A program made the translations under genes and the position numbers. Below are positions 1-6,171 of a stretch of 23,990 nucleotides of DNA, one piece after another. Every line of letters starts with the position of its first letter. The stretch's first letter is position 1. Origin of the DNA: Clostridia bacterium (GTDB taxonomy: Bacteria > Bacillota > Dehalobacteriia > UBA4068); NCBI GenBank assembly GCA_012515255.1, contig JAAYYR010000013.1:1-23990 (forward strand), written 5' to 3'. The notes under the pieces were generated by a model. The model searched no databases. It had not been told where the DNA came from and saw only the letters and a program-made list of their open reading frames with translations.

Positions 1-334
1 CCGGATAGCAGGGCATGGATATTTGGCCGCGGCTATATTTGATCTGCAATTGATCATCGCCGTTTGTTTCGAGATTGATCAGGCCGGGCGTCAGACCCTT
101 GGCTAACTGGGAAAATTTGCGTCCCGGGGCGACAATTTCTCCTTCTTCCTCGACTGCTGCATTGATCACGCATTCCACCGCCATCTCCAAATCCGTGGCG
201 CGGAAGCTGAGACGATTATCTTTGGCGGAGATCATAATGCCGCTTAAAACCGGCAGCGTATTTTTGGCGCTGACAGCACGTTCCACCGCGCTGACCGCAT
301 AAGCCAGGTCCTCTTGCCGAATCTCGATTTTCAT
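1..334 (-). CDS. dnaN: DNA polymerase III beta sliding clamp, N-terminal part (cut by window edge)
   Basis: The beta clamp encircles DNA and tethers the replicative polymerase. Only the first ~111 codons are present; the gene continues beyond base 1, so roughly two thirds of the protein is missing. The start is ATG at 332-334, with an AAAGGAA-type ribosome binding site about 10 bases upstream. The translation begins MKIEIRQEDLAYAVSAVERA and contains PVLSGIMI and a TDLEMAVE stretch, typical of clamp domain 1. It lies downstream of dnaA on the same strand, separated by the origin unwinding region, the usual dnaA-oriC-dnaN order. A dnaA terminator at 781-807 means dnaN probably has its own promoter, which I could not place with confidence. 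Confidence 0.93.
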   Translation of the reverse strand, partial: MKIEIRQEDLAYAVSAVERAVSAKNTLPVLSGIMISAKDNRLSFRATDLEMAVECVINAAVEEEGEIVAPGRKFSQLAKGLTPGLINLETNGDDQLQIKYSRGQISMPCYP

Positions 335-383
335 GGTTTTAATTCCTTTCGCATCCTGTCTTTTTCGCCCGGTTTTAGGTACA

Positions 384-453
384 TTTATTTTTTACTATAA
401 GCAGCAGTAGTAGTAGTTATAAAAATAGTAGTAGTAATAGGGGCTGTGGATAA
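384..453 (-). other. Origin basal unwinding element: DnaA box, GC spacer, DnaA-trio array, AT-rich tail
   Basis: Read on the minus strand (toward dnaN), a perfect TTATCCACA box (453-445) is followed by a 5-bp GC spacer (444-440) and then TAG-type trinucleotide repeats. In 3'-to-5' notation on the plus strand from base 440 these are GAT, AAT, GAT, GAT, GAT (440-426), nine AT-only bases (425-417), then GAT, GAT, GAT, GAC, GAC (416-402). An AT-rich run (384-400) follows. Box, GC spacer and trios in this order form the strand-opening system known from Bacillus subtilis, where DnaA loads on one strand via the trios. The polarity toward dnaN also matches. Confidence 0.85.
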
Positions 454-508
454 TGGGGATAAGGGGTTGGGCTTTGCTTTTTAACTGGCGCGGCCATCGT
501 TTTTGTTT

Positions 509-517
509 TGTGGAGAA
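509..517 (-). promoter_or_regulatory. Imperfect DnaA box (1 mismatch)
   Basis: TGTGGAGAA on the plus strand is TTCTCCACA on the minus strand, one base off TTATCCACA. It lies 11 bp from the perfect box at 529-537 in inverted orientation. Confidence 0.5.
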
Positions 518-528
518 CAGGCGGGTAA

Positions 529-537
529 TTATCCACA
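529..537 (+). promoter_or_regulatory. DnaA box, perfect TTATCCACA
   Basis: Exact consensus DnaA-binding 9-mer inside the dnaA-dnaN half of the origin, in the opposite orientation to the box that abuts the trio array. Confidence 0.88.
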
Positions 538-598
538 AATTAACAACCGCTTCGGCCTGATGAGAAACTATCAACAATGTGGCGGTTTCTTCTCTATG

Positions 599-607
599 TT
601 ATCAACA
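599..607 (+). promoter_or_regulatory. Imperfect DnaA box (1 mismatch)
   Basis: TTATCAACA differs from consensus at one base. It extends the box cluster toward the dnaA 3' end. A weaker two-mismatch match lies at 568-576. Confidence 0.5.
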
Positions 608-780
608 GGGTATCCCCGGTCGAAACCAAGGTTTTCCCGACCTTTTTCGCATATTTTCCCCATAAATACGGATTTGCCTGTGTATAGTTCTAATACTAGC
701 AGTATAAACGATTTGCGCCAAAAAGAAAAGAGCTTGACTTAAAAATGTCGCCTGGGGATAGATTGAGTATAAAAGCGGGG

Positions 781-807
781 ATTAAAAAGCGGACGCCCAG
801 CGTCCGC
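781..807 (-). terminator. Rho-independent terminator of dnaA
   Basis: A perfect 8-bp stem (789-796 with 800-807) encloses a 3-base loop. On the minus strand it is followed by TTTTTAAT (788-781). It lies 35 bases past the dnaA stop codon, so dnaA transcripts should end before the unwinding element. Confidence 0.85.
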
Positions 808-841
808 GGTGGAAATATGATCGCCGTCTAAAGACAACAGC

Positions 842-2176
842 CTATGCTTTGCCAAGGAGGATTTTCTCGATTTCATTCAGGTCATGGTCGAGTTGTGAAT
901 TTGTTTTGCGGGCTGTGGAAATCTTCTCGCAGGCGTACATCACCGTCGTATGGTCGCGGCCGCCAAAATCGCGGCCGATCTGCGGCGTGGTGGTGCCGAC
1001 AGCCTCGCGGCAAAAATACATGGCGATTTGCCGCGGATGGGTGATGATACGGTCTTTTTTCTTGCTTTTCAGCTCCTCAACCGTGACCGCGAAATAATCG
1101 GCCACTATTTTTTGCACAAGGCTATTGCTGAGCTTGGGCAGGTCGTCCATGGCCAACAGGTCTTTTAATACCTCTTTGGCAAACGCCATATCAGCATGAT
1201 TCGTTTTGTTCAGCTCGCAGCTATAGATGACTTTATTAAGAGCGCCTTCCAGCTCGCGGATATTGGTCTTGATTTTGTCGGCGATCAGCGCCACAACGTC
1301 ATTATCGATGCTGATATGTTCGGAAAGCGCTTTACGCTGAAGGATGGCGCAGCGTGTTTCCCAATCCGGCGGCTGAATATCCGTAATCAGCCCCCATTCA
1401 AAGCGCGAGCGCAGCCGCTCCTCCAGCGGGCTGATCTCTTTGGGCGGCCGGTCGGAGCTGATAACGATTTGCCGGCCCGCATCATGCAAGGCATTGAATG
1501 TATGGAAAAATTCTTCCTGGATGCGGTCTTTTTCGGTGAGAAATTGGATATCGTCAATCAGCAGAATATCAGTGTTGCGGTAGCGGGCCTTGAAATGGTC
1601 AAGCCTGTTCTCCCGCAGCATAGAAATAAATTCATTAGTAAAAGCCTCGGAGCTGACATAAACCACTTTTTTGCCCGGGGTCTTTTTCAGCACCGCCTGG
1701 CCGATGGCATGCATCAAATGAGTTTTGCCCAGACCGGAGCCGCCATAGATGAACAAAGGGTTATAGCTGCGCGAGGGGCTTTCCGCTACCGCCATGGAGG
1801 CGGCATGGGAAAAGCGGTTTGAGCTGCCGACGACAAAGGAATCAAATGTGTAGCGGGGATTGAAAACCGGCGCGGCGGCGGGAACGCCCCGCCGGGCGGC
1901 CGCGACCGGACTGATCGCGGGGATGCTTTCCGTAGAAAGGTCGATGATTACCGGGAATACCGCCTCGCCGAGCACTTCGCATAATGTTTCGGTGAGCATC
2001 TTCATATAAAGAGTTTCGATGGCGTTTTTCGCGTACTCGTCATTGACGCAGAGATAAACCGTATCTCCCTGCTTTTCGACCCGGATGACCGTCGCGGGGG
2101 AAAACCACTGCTCAAAGCTGGTTTCCCTTACTTCTTCCTTAATTTTGGCCAAGGCTTGCTGCCAGAATGTCGTCAC
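842..2176 (-). CDS. dnaA: Chromosomal replication initiator protein DnaA
   Basis: DnaA is the AAA+ ATPase that binds DnaA boxes and opens the origin. The 444-residue protein is complete. Domain I covers residues 1-82 (FWQQALAKIKEE start), followed by a short linker (~83-105). The AAA+ domain starts at NPRYTFDSFV and has Walker A GGSGLGKT (145-152), Walker B LLIDDI (205-210) and the RLRSRFEWG segment (~254-262). C-terminal domain IV carries the box-binding signature GRDHTTV (406-412). The start is GTG (plus-strand CAC at 2174-2176), preceded by an AGGGAGAGG-like ribosome binding site. Alone on its transcript by position: a terminator follows, and origin boxes lie on both sides, consistent with autoregulation. 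I could not assign a convincing promoter. Confidence 0.98.
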   Translation of the reverse strand: MTTFWQQALAKIKEEVRETSFEQWFSPATVIRVEKQGDTVYLCVNDEYAKNAIETLYMKMLTETLCEVLGEAVFPVIIDLSTESIPAISPVAAARRGVPAAAPVFNPRYTFDSFVVGSSNRFSHAASMAVAESPSRSYNPLFIYGGSGLGKTHLMHAIGQAVLKKTPGKKVVYVSSEAFTNEFISMLRENRLDHFKARYRNTDILLIDDIQFLTEKDRIQEEFFHTFNALHDAGRQIVISSDRPPKEISPLEERLRSRFEWGLITDIQPPDWETRCAILQRKALSEHISIDNDVVALIADKIKTNIRELEGALNKVIYSCELNKTNHADMAFAKEVLKDLLAMDDLPKLSNSLVQKIVADYFAVTVEELKSKKKDRIITHPRQIAMYFCREAVGTTTPQIGRDFGGRDHTTVMYACEKISTARKTNSQLDHDLNEIEKILLGKA

Positions 2177-2294
2177 CTAATCCTCTCCCTAAGCAGCCCG
2201 CGGATTTTTGCCCCCGTGGCTGGTATTTTTTTCCGCCGCCCGACCCGACGCAGAAACGCCCGGGCGAGCCCTTGCCGCCAGGCAGCGCTTATAT

Positions 2295-2341
2295 GGGCTG
2301 ATTGAAATCAGCCCAGAGAAAACCGGCCTCAAACCGGCTTC
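2295..2341. repeat. Inverted repeat plus 11-bp tandem repeat in the dnaA leader
   Basis: 2295-2314 is an inverted repeat (GGGCTGATT / AATCAGCCC, 2-base centre). Next to it, AAACCGGCCTC (2320-2330) is repeated with one change as AAACCGGCTTC (2331-2341). Both lie between the dnaA start and the nearest DnaA box, so in the likely dnaA promoter or leader. The function is unknown. Confidence 0.6.
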
Positions 2342-2383
2342 AAAAACATTAATTCAGAAAGCATAATAGAGCCAAATTTTACC

Positions 2384-2392
2384 TGTGGATAA
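2384..2392 (-). promoter_or_regulatory. DnaA box, perfect
   Basis: TGTGGATAA on the plus strand is exact TTATCCACA on the minus strand. It is the box nearest the dnaA start (about 210 bp upstream) and a candidate for DnaA autoregulation. Confidence 0.87.
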
Positions 2393-2423
2393 AATCATCC
2401 AGCAACAACCATGATAGCAAAAC

Positions 2424-2432
2424 TTATCCACA
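2424..2432 (+). promoter_or_regulatory. DnaA box, perfect
   Basis: Exact TTATCCACA on the plus strand, 31 bp from the inverted box at 2384-2392. Confidence 0.87.
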
Positions 2433-2483
2433 TTTTCAAGAGCTATTCTCTGGTTTTAGTGTTATTTTAGTAAAAACAAGCAG

Positions 2484-2492
2484 TTATCCACA
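2484..2492 (+). promoter_or_regulatory. DnaA box, perfect, just upstream of the rpmH promoter
   Basis: Exact TTATCCACA on the plus strand, ending 18 bp before the -35 element of the rpmH promoter. DnaA bound here could also affect rpmH transcription. Confidence 0.87.
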
Positions 2493-2510
2493 GGGTGAGC
2501 CAGATTTCGA

Positions 2511-2539
2511 TTGACAAGCTCAGGCACTTGCTATATAAT
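2511..2539 (+). promoter_or_regulatory. Consensus sigma-A promoter of the rpmH operon
   Basis: TTGACA (2511-2516), a 17-bp spacer, then TATAAT (2534-2539) are both perfect consensus hexamers. The expected start is near 2546, leaving a ~90-base leader before rpmH. It should drive rpmH-rnpA-yidD-yidC-jag. Confidence 0.93.
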
Positions 2540-2637
2540 TTTTTATTATGGTAGGTTCGGAAATAGCGCCTCCGGGTCAACACATCATGGGCCGGCCCCG
2601 GCGCTTTTCCAATGTCAAGTAGGAGGAATATTATCCC

Positions 2638-2775
2638 ATGGTTAAAAGGACGTATCAACCGAAACGCCGGGTGCATAAAACCGTTCACGGTTTCCTGGCA
2701 AGAATGAGCAGCAAAGCAGGGCGCAAAATCATCGCCCGCCGCCGCGCCCGCGGCAGAAAATCTCTCTCGGTCTAA
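2638..2775 (+). CDS. rpmH: 50S ribosomal protein L34
   Basis: L34 is a very small basic protein of the large ribosomal subunit. The 45-residue product begins MVKRTYQPKRRVHK and contains VHGFLARMSSKAGRK followed by an Arg/Lys-rich end, matching the L34 pattern KRTYQP...HGF..RM.T..GR along its length. The start ATG at 2638 has a strong AGGAGGAA ribosome binding site 7-10 bases upstream. It is the first gene after the consensus promoter at 2511-2539 and precedes rnpA, the standard pairing next to dnaA. Confidence 0.97.
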   Translation: MVKRTYQPKRRVHKTVHGFLARMSSKAGRKIIARRRARGRKSLSV

Positions 2776-2949
2776 AAAGCCGCCCCTCAGTAATATTTGT
2801 CCGGCCCGCGCCAAAGCGGCCGCAACAGATAGCGGGGATGATCGGCAAAGGGCGTATGGCGCCAATCCCCCCGCATATGAGGCTTCCCGCAAATTGCTTT
2901 GGCTTTGGCGGGGATAGCGCGGTTTTGGGGCCCGCCAGAGGAGAAAACG

Positions 2950-3321
2950 ATGTTGCCAGCAGTATACCGTCTCAAGAGAAGGCGCGATTTTGCCAGGGCT
3001 TATAATAAGGGAAAAGCCAAGAGTTGCGGCGCCTTTGTTCTCTATCGCAGCTGCCGAGTATGTTCGGATCTGAGACGGGTTAAGGGCGGCCGCGGCTGCG
3101 GCGGCGCACAATCGGCCCGCATCGGTTTTTCCGCTTCCAAGAAACTTGGCCCGGCGGTGACGCGCAACAGGATTAAAAGGGTGTTCCGCCATGCGGCGGC
3201 CAGCCAAATCAAGCTTTTCTCTCCCGGCTGCGATTATATTTTCGTCATCCGCCGCCAGGCGTTGGCCTGCGATTTTGGCCAAATCAAAACGCAAATGGCT
3301 AAGATTTTGTCCCGGTTTTAA
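2950..3321 (+). CDS. rnpA: Ribonuclease P protein component
   Basis: RnpA is the protein subunit of RNase P, which matures tRNA 5' ends with the catalytic RNA. I chose ATG at 2950 because AGAGGAG lies just upstream and the family N-terminus (LPAVYRLKRRRDFARAYNKGK) begins here; an upstream in-frame start at 2899 would add 17 unrelated residues. The product is 123 residues. The signature SASKKLGPAVTRNRIKR is at residues ~61-77, with RNRIKR at 72-77. The segment between FVLYR and RIGFS (residues ~34-56) is longer than usual and has Cys35, Cys38 and Cys50. The gene sits 174 bp after rpmH and probably shares its transcript. Confidence 0.95.
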   Translation: MLPAVYRLKRRRDFARAYNKGKAKSCGAFVLYRSCRVCSDLRRVKGGRGCGGAQSARIGFSASKKLGPAVTRNRIKRVFRHAAASQIKLFSPGCDYIFVIRRQALACDFGQIKTQMAKILSRF

Positions 3322-3420
3322 GCGCCGGACCATACGCTCTTATGCTCGTTTGGCGGCAGCAGCCGCCGGTTGCCTATGCATTGTCAGGCGCTAACCAGGC
3401 ATGATCAAAAAAGTACTGCT

Positions 3421-3630
3421 ATGAAAAAAATTTTATTGTCATGTATCCGCTTTTATCAAAAACACCTTTCGCCGCTGACGCCGCCTTGCTGCATTTATTT
3501 GCCCTCCTGCTCTCAGTATATGGCTGAGGCTATCGGCAAATATGGCGCTGCCAAAGGCCTGTGGCTGGGGTTAAAGCGGATATGCCGCTGCCATCCCTGG
3601 CATCGGGGCGGCTATGATCCTGTGCCATAG
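3421..3630 (+). CDS. yidD: Membrane protein insertion efficiency factor YidD
   Basis: YidD is a small protein that assists YidC-dependent membrane insertion. The product is 69 residues starting MKKILLSCIRFYQKHLSPL. It has the family core PSCSQYMAEAIGKYGAAKG, then RICRCHPWHRGGYDPVP at the C-terminus. The usual CRF.P.CS motif reads CCIYLPSCS, so the Arg is replaced. ATG at 3421 matches the family start; an upstream in-frame start at 3370 would add 17 residues. The ribosome binding site is weak. A 7-codon ORF (3401-3424) overlaps this start as ATGA and could provide coupling. It lies between rnpA and yidC as in most Firmicutes. Confidence 0.92.
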   Translation: MKKILLSCIRFYQKHLSPLTPPCCIYLPSCSQYMAEAIGKYGAAKGLWLGLKRICRCHPWHRGGYDPVP

Positions 3631-3666
3631 GATGATGGCCTAACAAAGTTCGGAGGTTTGAAAAAA

Positions 3667-4920
3667 GTGAATTTTCTTAATAATTTCGCTATCTTGGCCG
3701 CGGTCGGCTTTTGGCAGGCGATCAAGGATTTTTTCGCCAATGCCATTGAATGGCTGTTCAATCTGACCAATACGCTGGGTATGCCCAGCTATATCCTGGC
3801 CATCTTCATCTTTACCGTCATCATCCGACTGCTCATCCAGCCCTTGATGGGCAAGCAGATGCGCTCCACGCGCAAAATGCAGCTGCTCGCCCCCGAGGTC
3901 GAGGAGTTGAAGAAAAAATACGCTAATAATCAGCAAAAGCAGCAGCAGCTAACCATGGAGCTGTATAAAGAACATGGCGCCTCGCCCTTATCAGGCTGCC
4001 TGCCGCTGCTGATCCAGATGCCAATCCTCTTCGCCTTGTTTGATGCGCTGCGTAAATTCGGCCAGGGCGGCGTGCATCCGCTGCATCCGGAATACTTTAA
4101 ATTCTGGGTCTGGACCGATCTGTCCGTGGCGGTCAAAGACGCGCCCTATTCGCTGCTCCTGCCCCTGATCGCCGCGGGCGCCACATTCCTGCAGCAATAT
4201 CTGACCACTGCCAATCGCCAGGATAAACAGCAGCGGATGATGCTGATTCTCTTCCCGGTGATGTTCTTCTTCATGATGCGTTCCTTCCCGGTGCTGATGG
4301 CTTTTTACTGGATATTCTATTCCTTGATCGGCGCGGCGATCATGTTCCCCATCCTGCGCCATTGGAGCAAGGTGGATCAAGCGGAAATAGAGATGAAACG
4401 GGCGCAAAAGCAAGCTGAGGAAGAAGAAAAGCGGGCGAAAAAAGCCGCGGCGAAAAAAGAGGCGGCCAGGGCGGCCAAAGCCGCTAAAAACGCCAAGCCC
4501 GCCGCAGCCGGAGAGACCGGGGCGCAAGAGGCTGATGACGAGGCCGGCCTGCCGGAACATGAAAGAAAGTTCCGCGAATGGCTGCGCGAACAGGATTATA
4601 CGCTCAAGATCAAGAAAATGAAGCTGCACCCCTATTCCCTTGAGGCGGAACCGGTGCTGCAGGTTTTTGATGAAAAAGGCAAACAGGTCAGTGTCGGCAA
4701 TCTGCGCAGCGAGTATGAAAGCAGCCAGCGTATGGCCGAGGCTCCCACCAGTTTAGGCGAAATGTTCGGCTTTGGCCGCAAGAAAAAAACGGCGCAGCAA
4801 GAACAAAAAACGCCTGCTCCACACGATTCCGCCGCAATCGCGGCGGCTGATCAAGCCGAGGAAGACGAAGGTGCTTCCGAGGCGGGGAGCGAAAACGTAA
4901 ACAGCAAACAGGAGGACTAA
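3667..4920 (+). CDS. yidC: Membrane protein insertase YidC/Oxa1 family
   Basis: YidC inserts proteins into the cytoplasmic membrane, alone or with SecYEG. The start is probably GTG 3667, ten bases after GGAGG (3652-3656); the alternative TTG at 3658 is too close to that site. The 417-residue protein has an N-terminal amphipathic/hydrophobic part, a first conserved helix with the functional Arg54 (FTVIIRLLIQPLMGKQMR), the cytoplasmic loop and GCLPLLIQMPILFALFDALR, then further membrane segments up to ~residue 230. No lipoprotein signal is seen. The tail after ~235 is unusually long: Lys/Ala/Glu-rich (to ~290), a segment around LPEHERKFREWL, and an acidic end. A basic tail would suit ribosome contact. 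Confidence 0.96.
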   Translation: MNFLNNFAILAAVGFWQAIKDFFANAIEWLFNLTNTLGMPSYILAIFIFTVIIRLLIQPLMGKQMRSTRKMQLLAPEVEELKKKYANNQQKQQQLTMELYKEHGASPLSGCLPLLIQMPILFALFDALRKFGQGGVHPLHPEYFKFWVWTDLSVAVKDAPYSLLLPLIAAGATFLQQYLTTANRQDKQQRMMLILFPVMFFFMMRSFPVLMAFYWIFYSLIGAAIMFPILRHWSKVDQAEIEMKRAQKQAEEEEKRAKKAAAKKEAARAAKAAKNAKPAAAGETGAQEADDEAGLPEHERKFREWLREQDYTLKIKKMKLHPYSLEAEPVLQVFDEKGKQVSVGNLRSEYESSQRMAEAPTSLGEMFGFGRKKKTAQQEQKTPAPHDSAAIAAADQAEEDEGASEAGSENVNSKQED

Positions 4921-4929
4921 GACTCGCGG

Positions 4930-4952
4930 CTCTTCCGGCCGGGCCGGTAGAG
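4930..4952 (+). other. Inverted repeat between yidC and jag
   Basis: CTCTtCCGGCC and GGCCGGtAGAG flank a single G, giving an ~11-bp stem with one T-T mismatch. No T-tract follows, so it is more likely an mRNA processing or stability element than a terminator. Confidence 0.45.
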
Positions 4953-4980
4953 CAGAGCTTAGCCCAAGGAGGTTAATTTC

Positions 4981-5970
4981 ATGGCGAAATCATATGAGGC
5001 CAGCGGTAAATCCGTTGACGAGGCCATTGATGCGGCCTGCGCGCTGGCTGGAGTCGGTATTGAGGATGTAGAGATCGAAATTTTGGATCTGGGCGGCAAG
5101 GGCTTGTTCGGCTTTGGCCAAAAAGACGCCCGGGTACGCGTTACAGTGGAGGAGAAACAAAGCAAACCAGCGGCTCAACCCGCCAGCACTTTTGGCCCAA
5201 GGAAAAACAAAAAAGAATTGCGGCAGCGCAAAGCCCCAACAGCGGCCGAGCCGGAAATCCGGCCCATCGTCATCGTTGAGCCGACCCAAGGCGTAAAGCC
5301 GTGCGGCACTGCGGCCCGCGGCGATAACCGGGACAGAAAAGAAATAGCGGACAGCCGCGCCCATGTCGGCGCTGAACAGCGCGCCGAGCGGCGGCCGGAG
5401 ACTCGCCGCGAATCGCGCGCCACAGTGATCGAGGCCGGTGCAATGGCCGAAAGCATCTTTGCCGACGCCCGCGCCTTTGTCGAGCCGATCTTTAACTATA
5501 TCGGCGCCAATCCGCAATATAGCACTGAAATCCGCGAAGGCATCTTATGGATAATCTTAAAAGGCGAAAAACTGGGGCTGCTGATCGGCCGCCGCGGCGA
5601 AACGCTGAACGCCATCCAGTACCTGATCAATCTCGCGGTCAATAAGCGAAGACCAGACCATGTGCGGGTCGTGCTGGACGTAGATGGCTATCGGGAAAGC
5701 CGCGAGCAGACTCTTTCCGCGCTGGCGCATAAAATGGCGGAAAAAGCCATCAAATCCGGCCGCCGGGTCGAGCTGGAGCCGATGAACCCCCATGAGCGCC
5801 GCATCGTCCATATCGCGCTGCAAAACGACAGCCGGGTGGAAACGATCAGTCATGGCGAGGAGCCATACCGCAGGGTAGTGGTCACCGCCCGCCGGTCGGG
5901 CAAGCGCGGCGGACGCCGTAATGACCGCGGCCGCGGCGGCGCCTCACCGAACAGCCCGGCCGAGCAATAA
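4981..5970 (+). CDS. khpB: RNA-binding protein KhpB/Jag (Jag-N, KH, R3H)
   Basis: KhpB (Jag, EloR) is a cytoplasmic RNA-binding protein linked in Firmicutes to cell elongation and sRNA binding. The 329-residue protein has a Jag-N domain (1-55, YEASGKSVDEAIDAA ... GGKGLFGFG), a long Arg/Ala-rich linker (~56-155), a KH domain with the LIGRRGETLNAIQYL loop (201-215), and an R3H domain with Arg273-x3-His277 (HERRIVH). The C-terminus is an Arg/Gly-rich tail. ATG 4981 follows AAGGAGG at 4966-4972. It lies directly downstream of yidC, the conserved arrangement. The last bases of the gene are repeated just after the stop (5988-6007). Confidence 0.95.
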   Translation: MAKSYEASGKSVDEAIDAACALAGVGIEDVEIEILDLGGKGLFGFGQKDARVRVTVEEKQSKPAAQPASTFGPRKNKKELRQRKAPTAAEPEIRPIVIVEPTQGVKPCGTAARGDNRDRKEIADSRAHVGAEQRAERRPETRRESRATVIEAGAMAESIFADARAFVEPIFNYIGANPQYSTEIREGILWIILKGEKLGLLIGRRGETLNAIQYLINLAVNKRRPDHVRVVLDVDGYRESREQTLSALAHKMAEKAIKSGRRVELEPMNPHERRIVHIALQNDSRVETISHGEEPYRRVVVTARRSGKRGGRRNDRGRGGASPNSPAEQ

Positions 5971-6007
5971 AGACGCGGGTAATTAGTCAGCCCGGCTGAG
6001 CAATAAA
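5952..6007. repeat. 20-bp direct repeat of the jag 3' end
   Basis: The last 19 bases of jag (including its stop) plus one base (5952-5971) recur at 5988-6007 with one mismatch, 36 bp further on. It is the shortest member of a series of gene-end duplications in this window. Confidence 0.75.
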
Positions 6008-6073
6008 AAACAATTAATGCGACTGCGCGGTCGGCATGGATCTGGTTCACAAAGATAAAAATTGGACGCCGAT

Positions 6074-6096
6074 GGGGCGGCCCACCGGGCCGCCCC
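6074..6096 (+). other. Perfect 10-bp hairpin between jag and mnmE
   Basis: GGGGCGGCCC (6074-6083), a 3-base loop and GGGCCGCCCC (6087-6096) form a strong stem-loop. The downstream bases TTATGTATGG are not a T-tract, so it may be a weak or factor-dependent terminator or a stability hairpin at the jag/mnmE boundary. Confidence 0.6.
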
Positions 6097-6171
6097 TTAT
6101 GTATGGAGCAGGCCGGACACTAAACCCGGCCTTGCGGCAAACCTGATTCTAACGCGAAAGGAGCAGCAGGC

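Larger units (their letters stand above)
335..841. other. oriC: oriC, dnaA-dnaN half (507-bp gene-free region)
   Basis: This gene-free stretch holds two perfect DnaA boxes (445-453 minus, 529-537 plus), two one-mismatch boxes (509-517 minus, 599-607 plus), an AT-rich/DnaA-trio array (384-440) and the dnaA terminator (781-807). The arrangement matches the Bacillus subtilis origin, where the unwinding site lies between dnaA and dnaN. Short ORFs that cross it have no ribosome binding sites and look accidental. Confidence 0.88.
2177..2637. other. oriC: oriC, dnaA-rpmH half (divergent 461-bp region)
   Basis: This divergent region between dnaA and rpmH contains three perfect DnaA boxes (2384-2392, 2424-2432, 2484-2492), the dnaA leader with an inverted repeat and an 11-bp tandem repeat, and the rpmH promoter. 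With the dnaA-dnaN half it makes a bipartite origin with dnaA between two box clusters, as in Bacillus subtilis. Confidence 0.85.

Noticed and set aside
1196..1822. 208-codon plus-strand ORF inside dnaA
   Set aside because: Antisense shadow of the DnaA AAA+ domain; no ribosome binding site or family resemblance.
2467..3333. 288-codon minus-strand ORF over rpmH and rnpA
   Set aside because: It overlaps the origin boxes, the consensus rpmH promoter and two conserved genes on the other strand; a product of GC-rich codon bias.
3401..3424. Seven-codon ORF (MIKKVLL) overlapping the yidD start as ATGA
   Set aside because: Could be a coupling leader, but the only AGG is too close to its ATG and such short ORFs are expected by chance.
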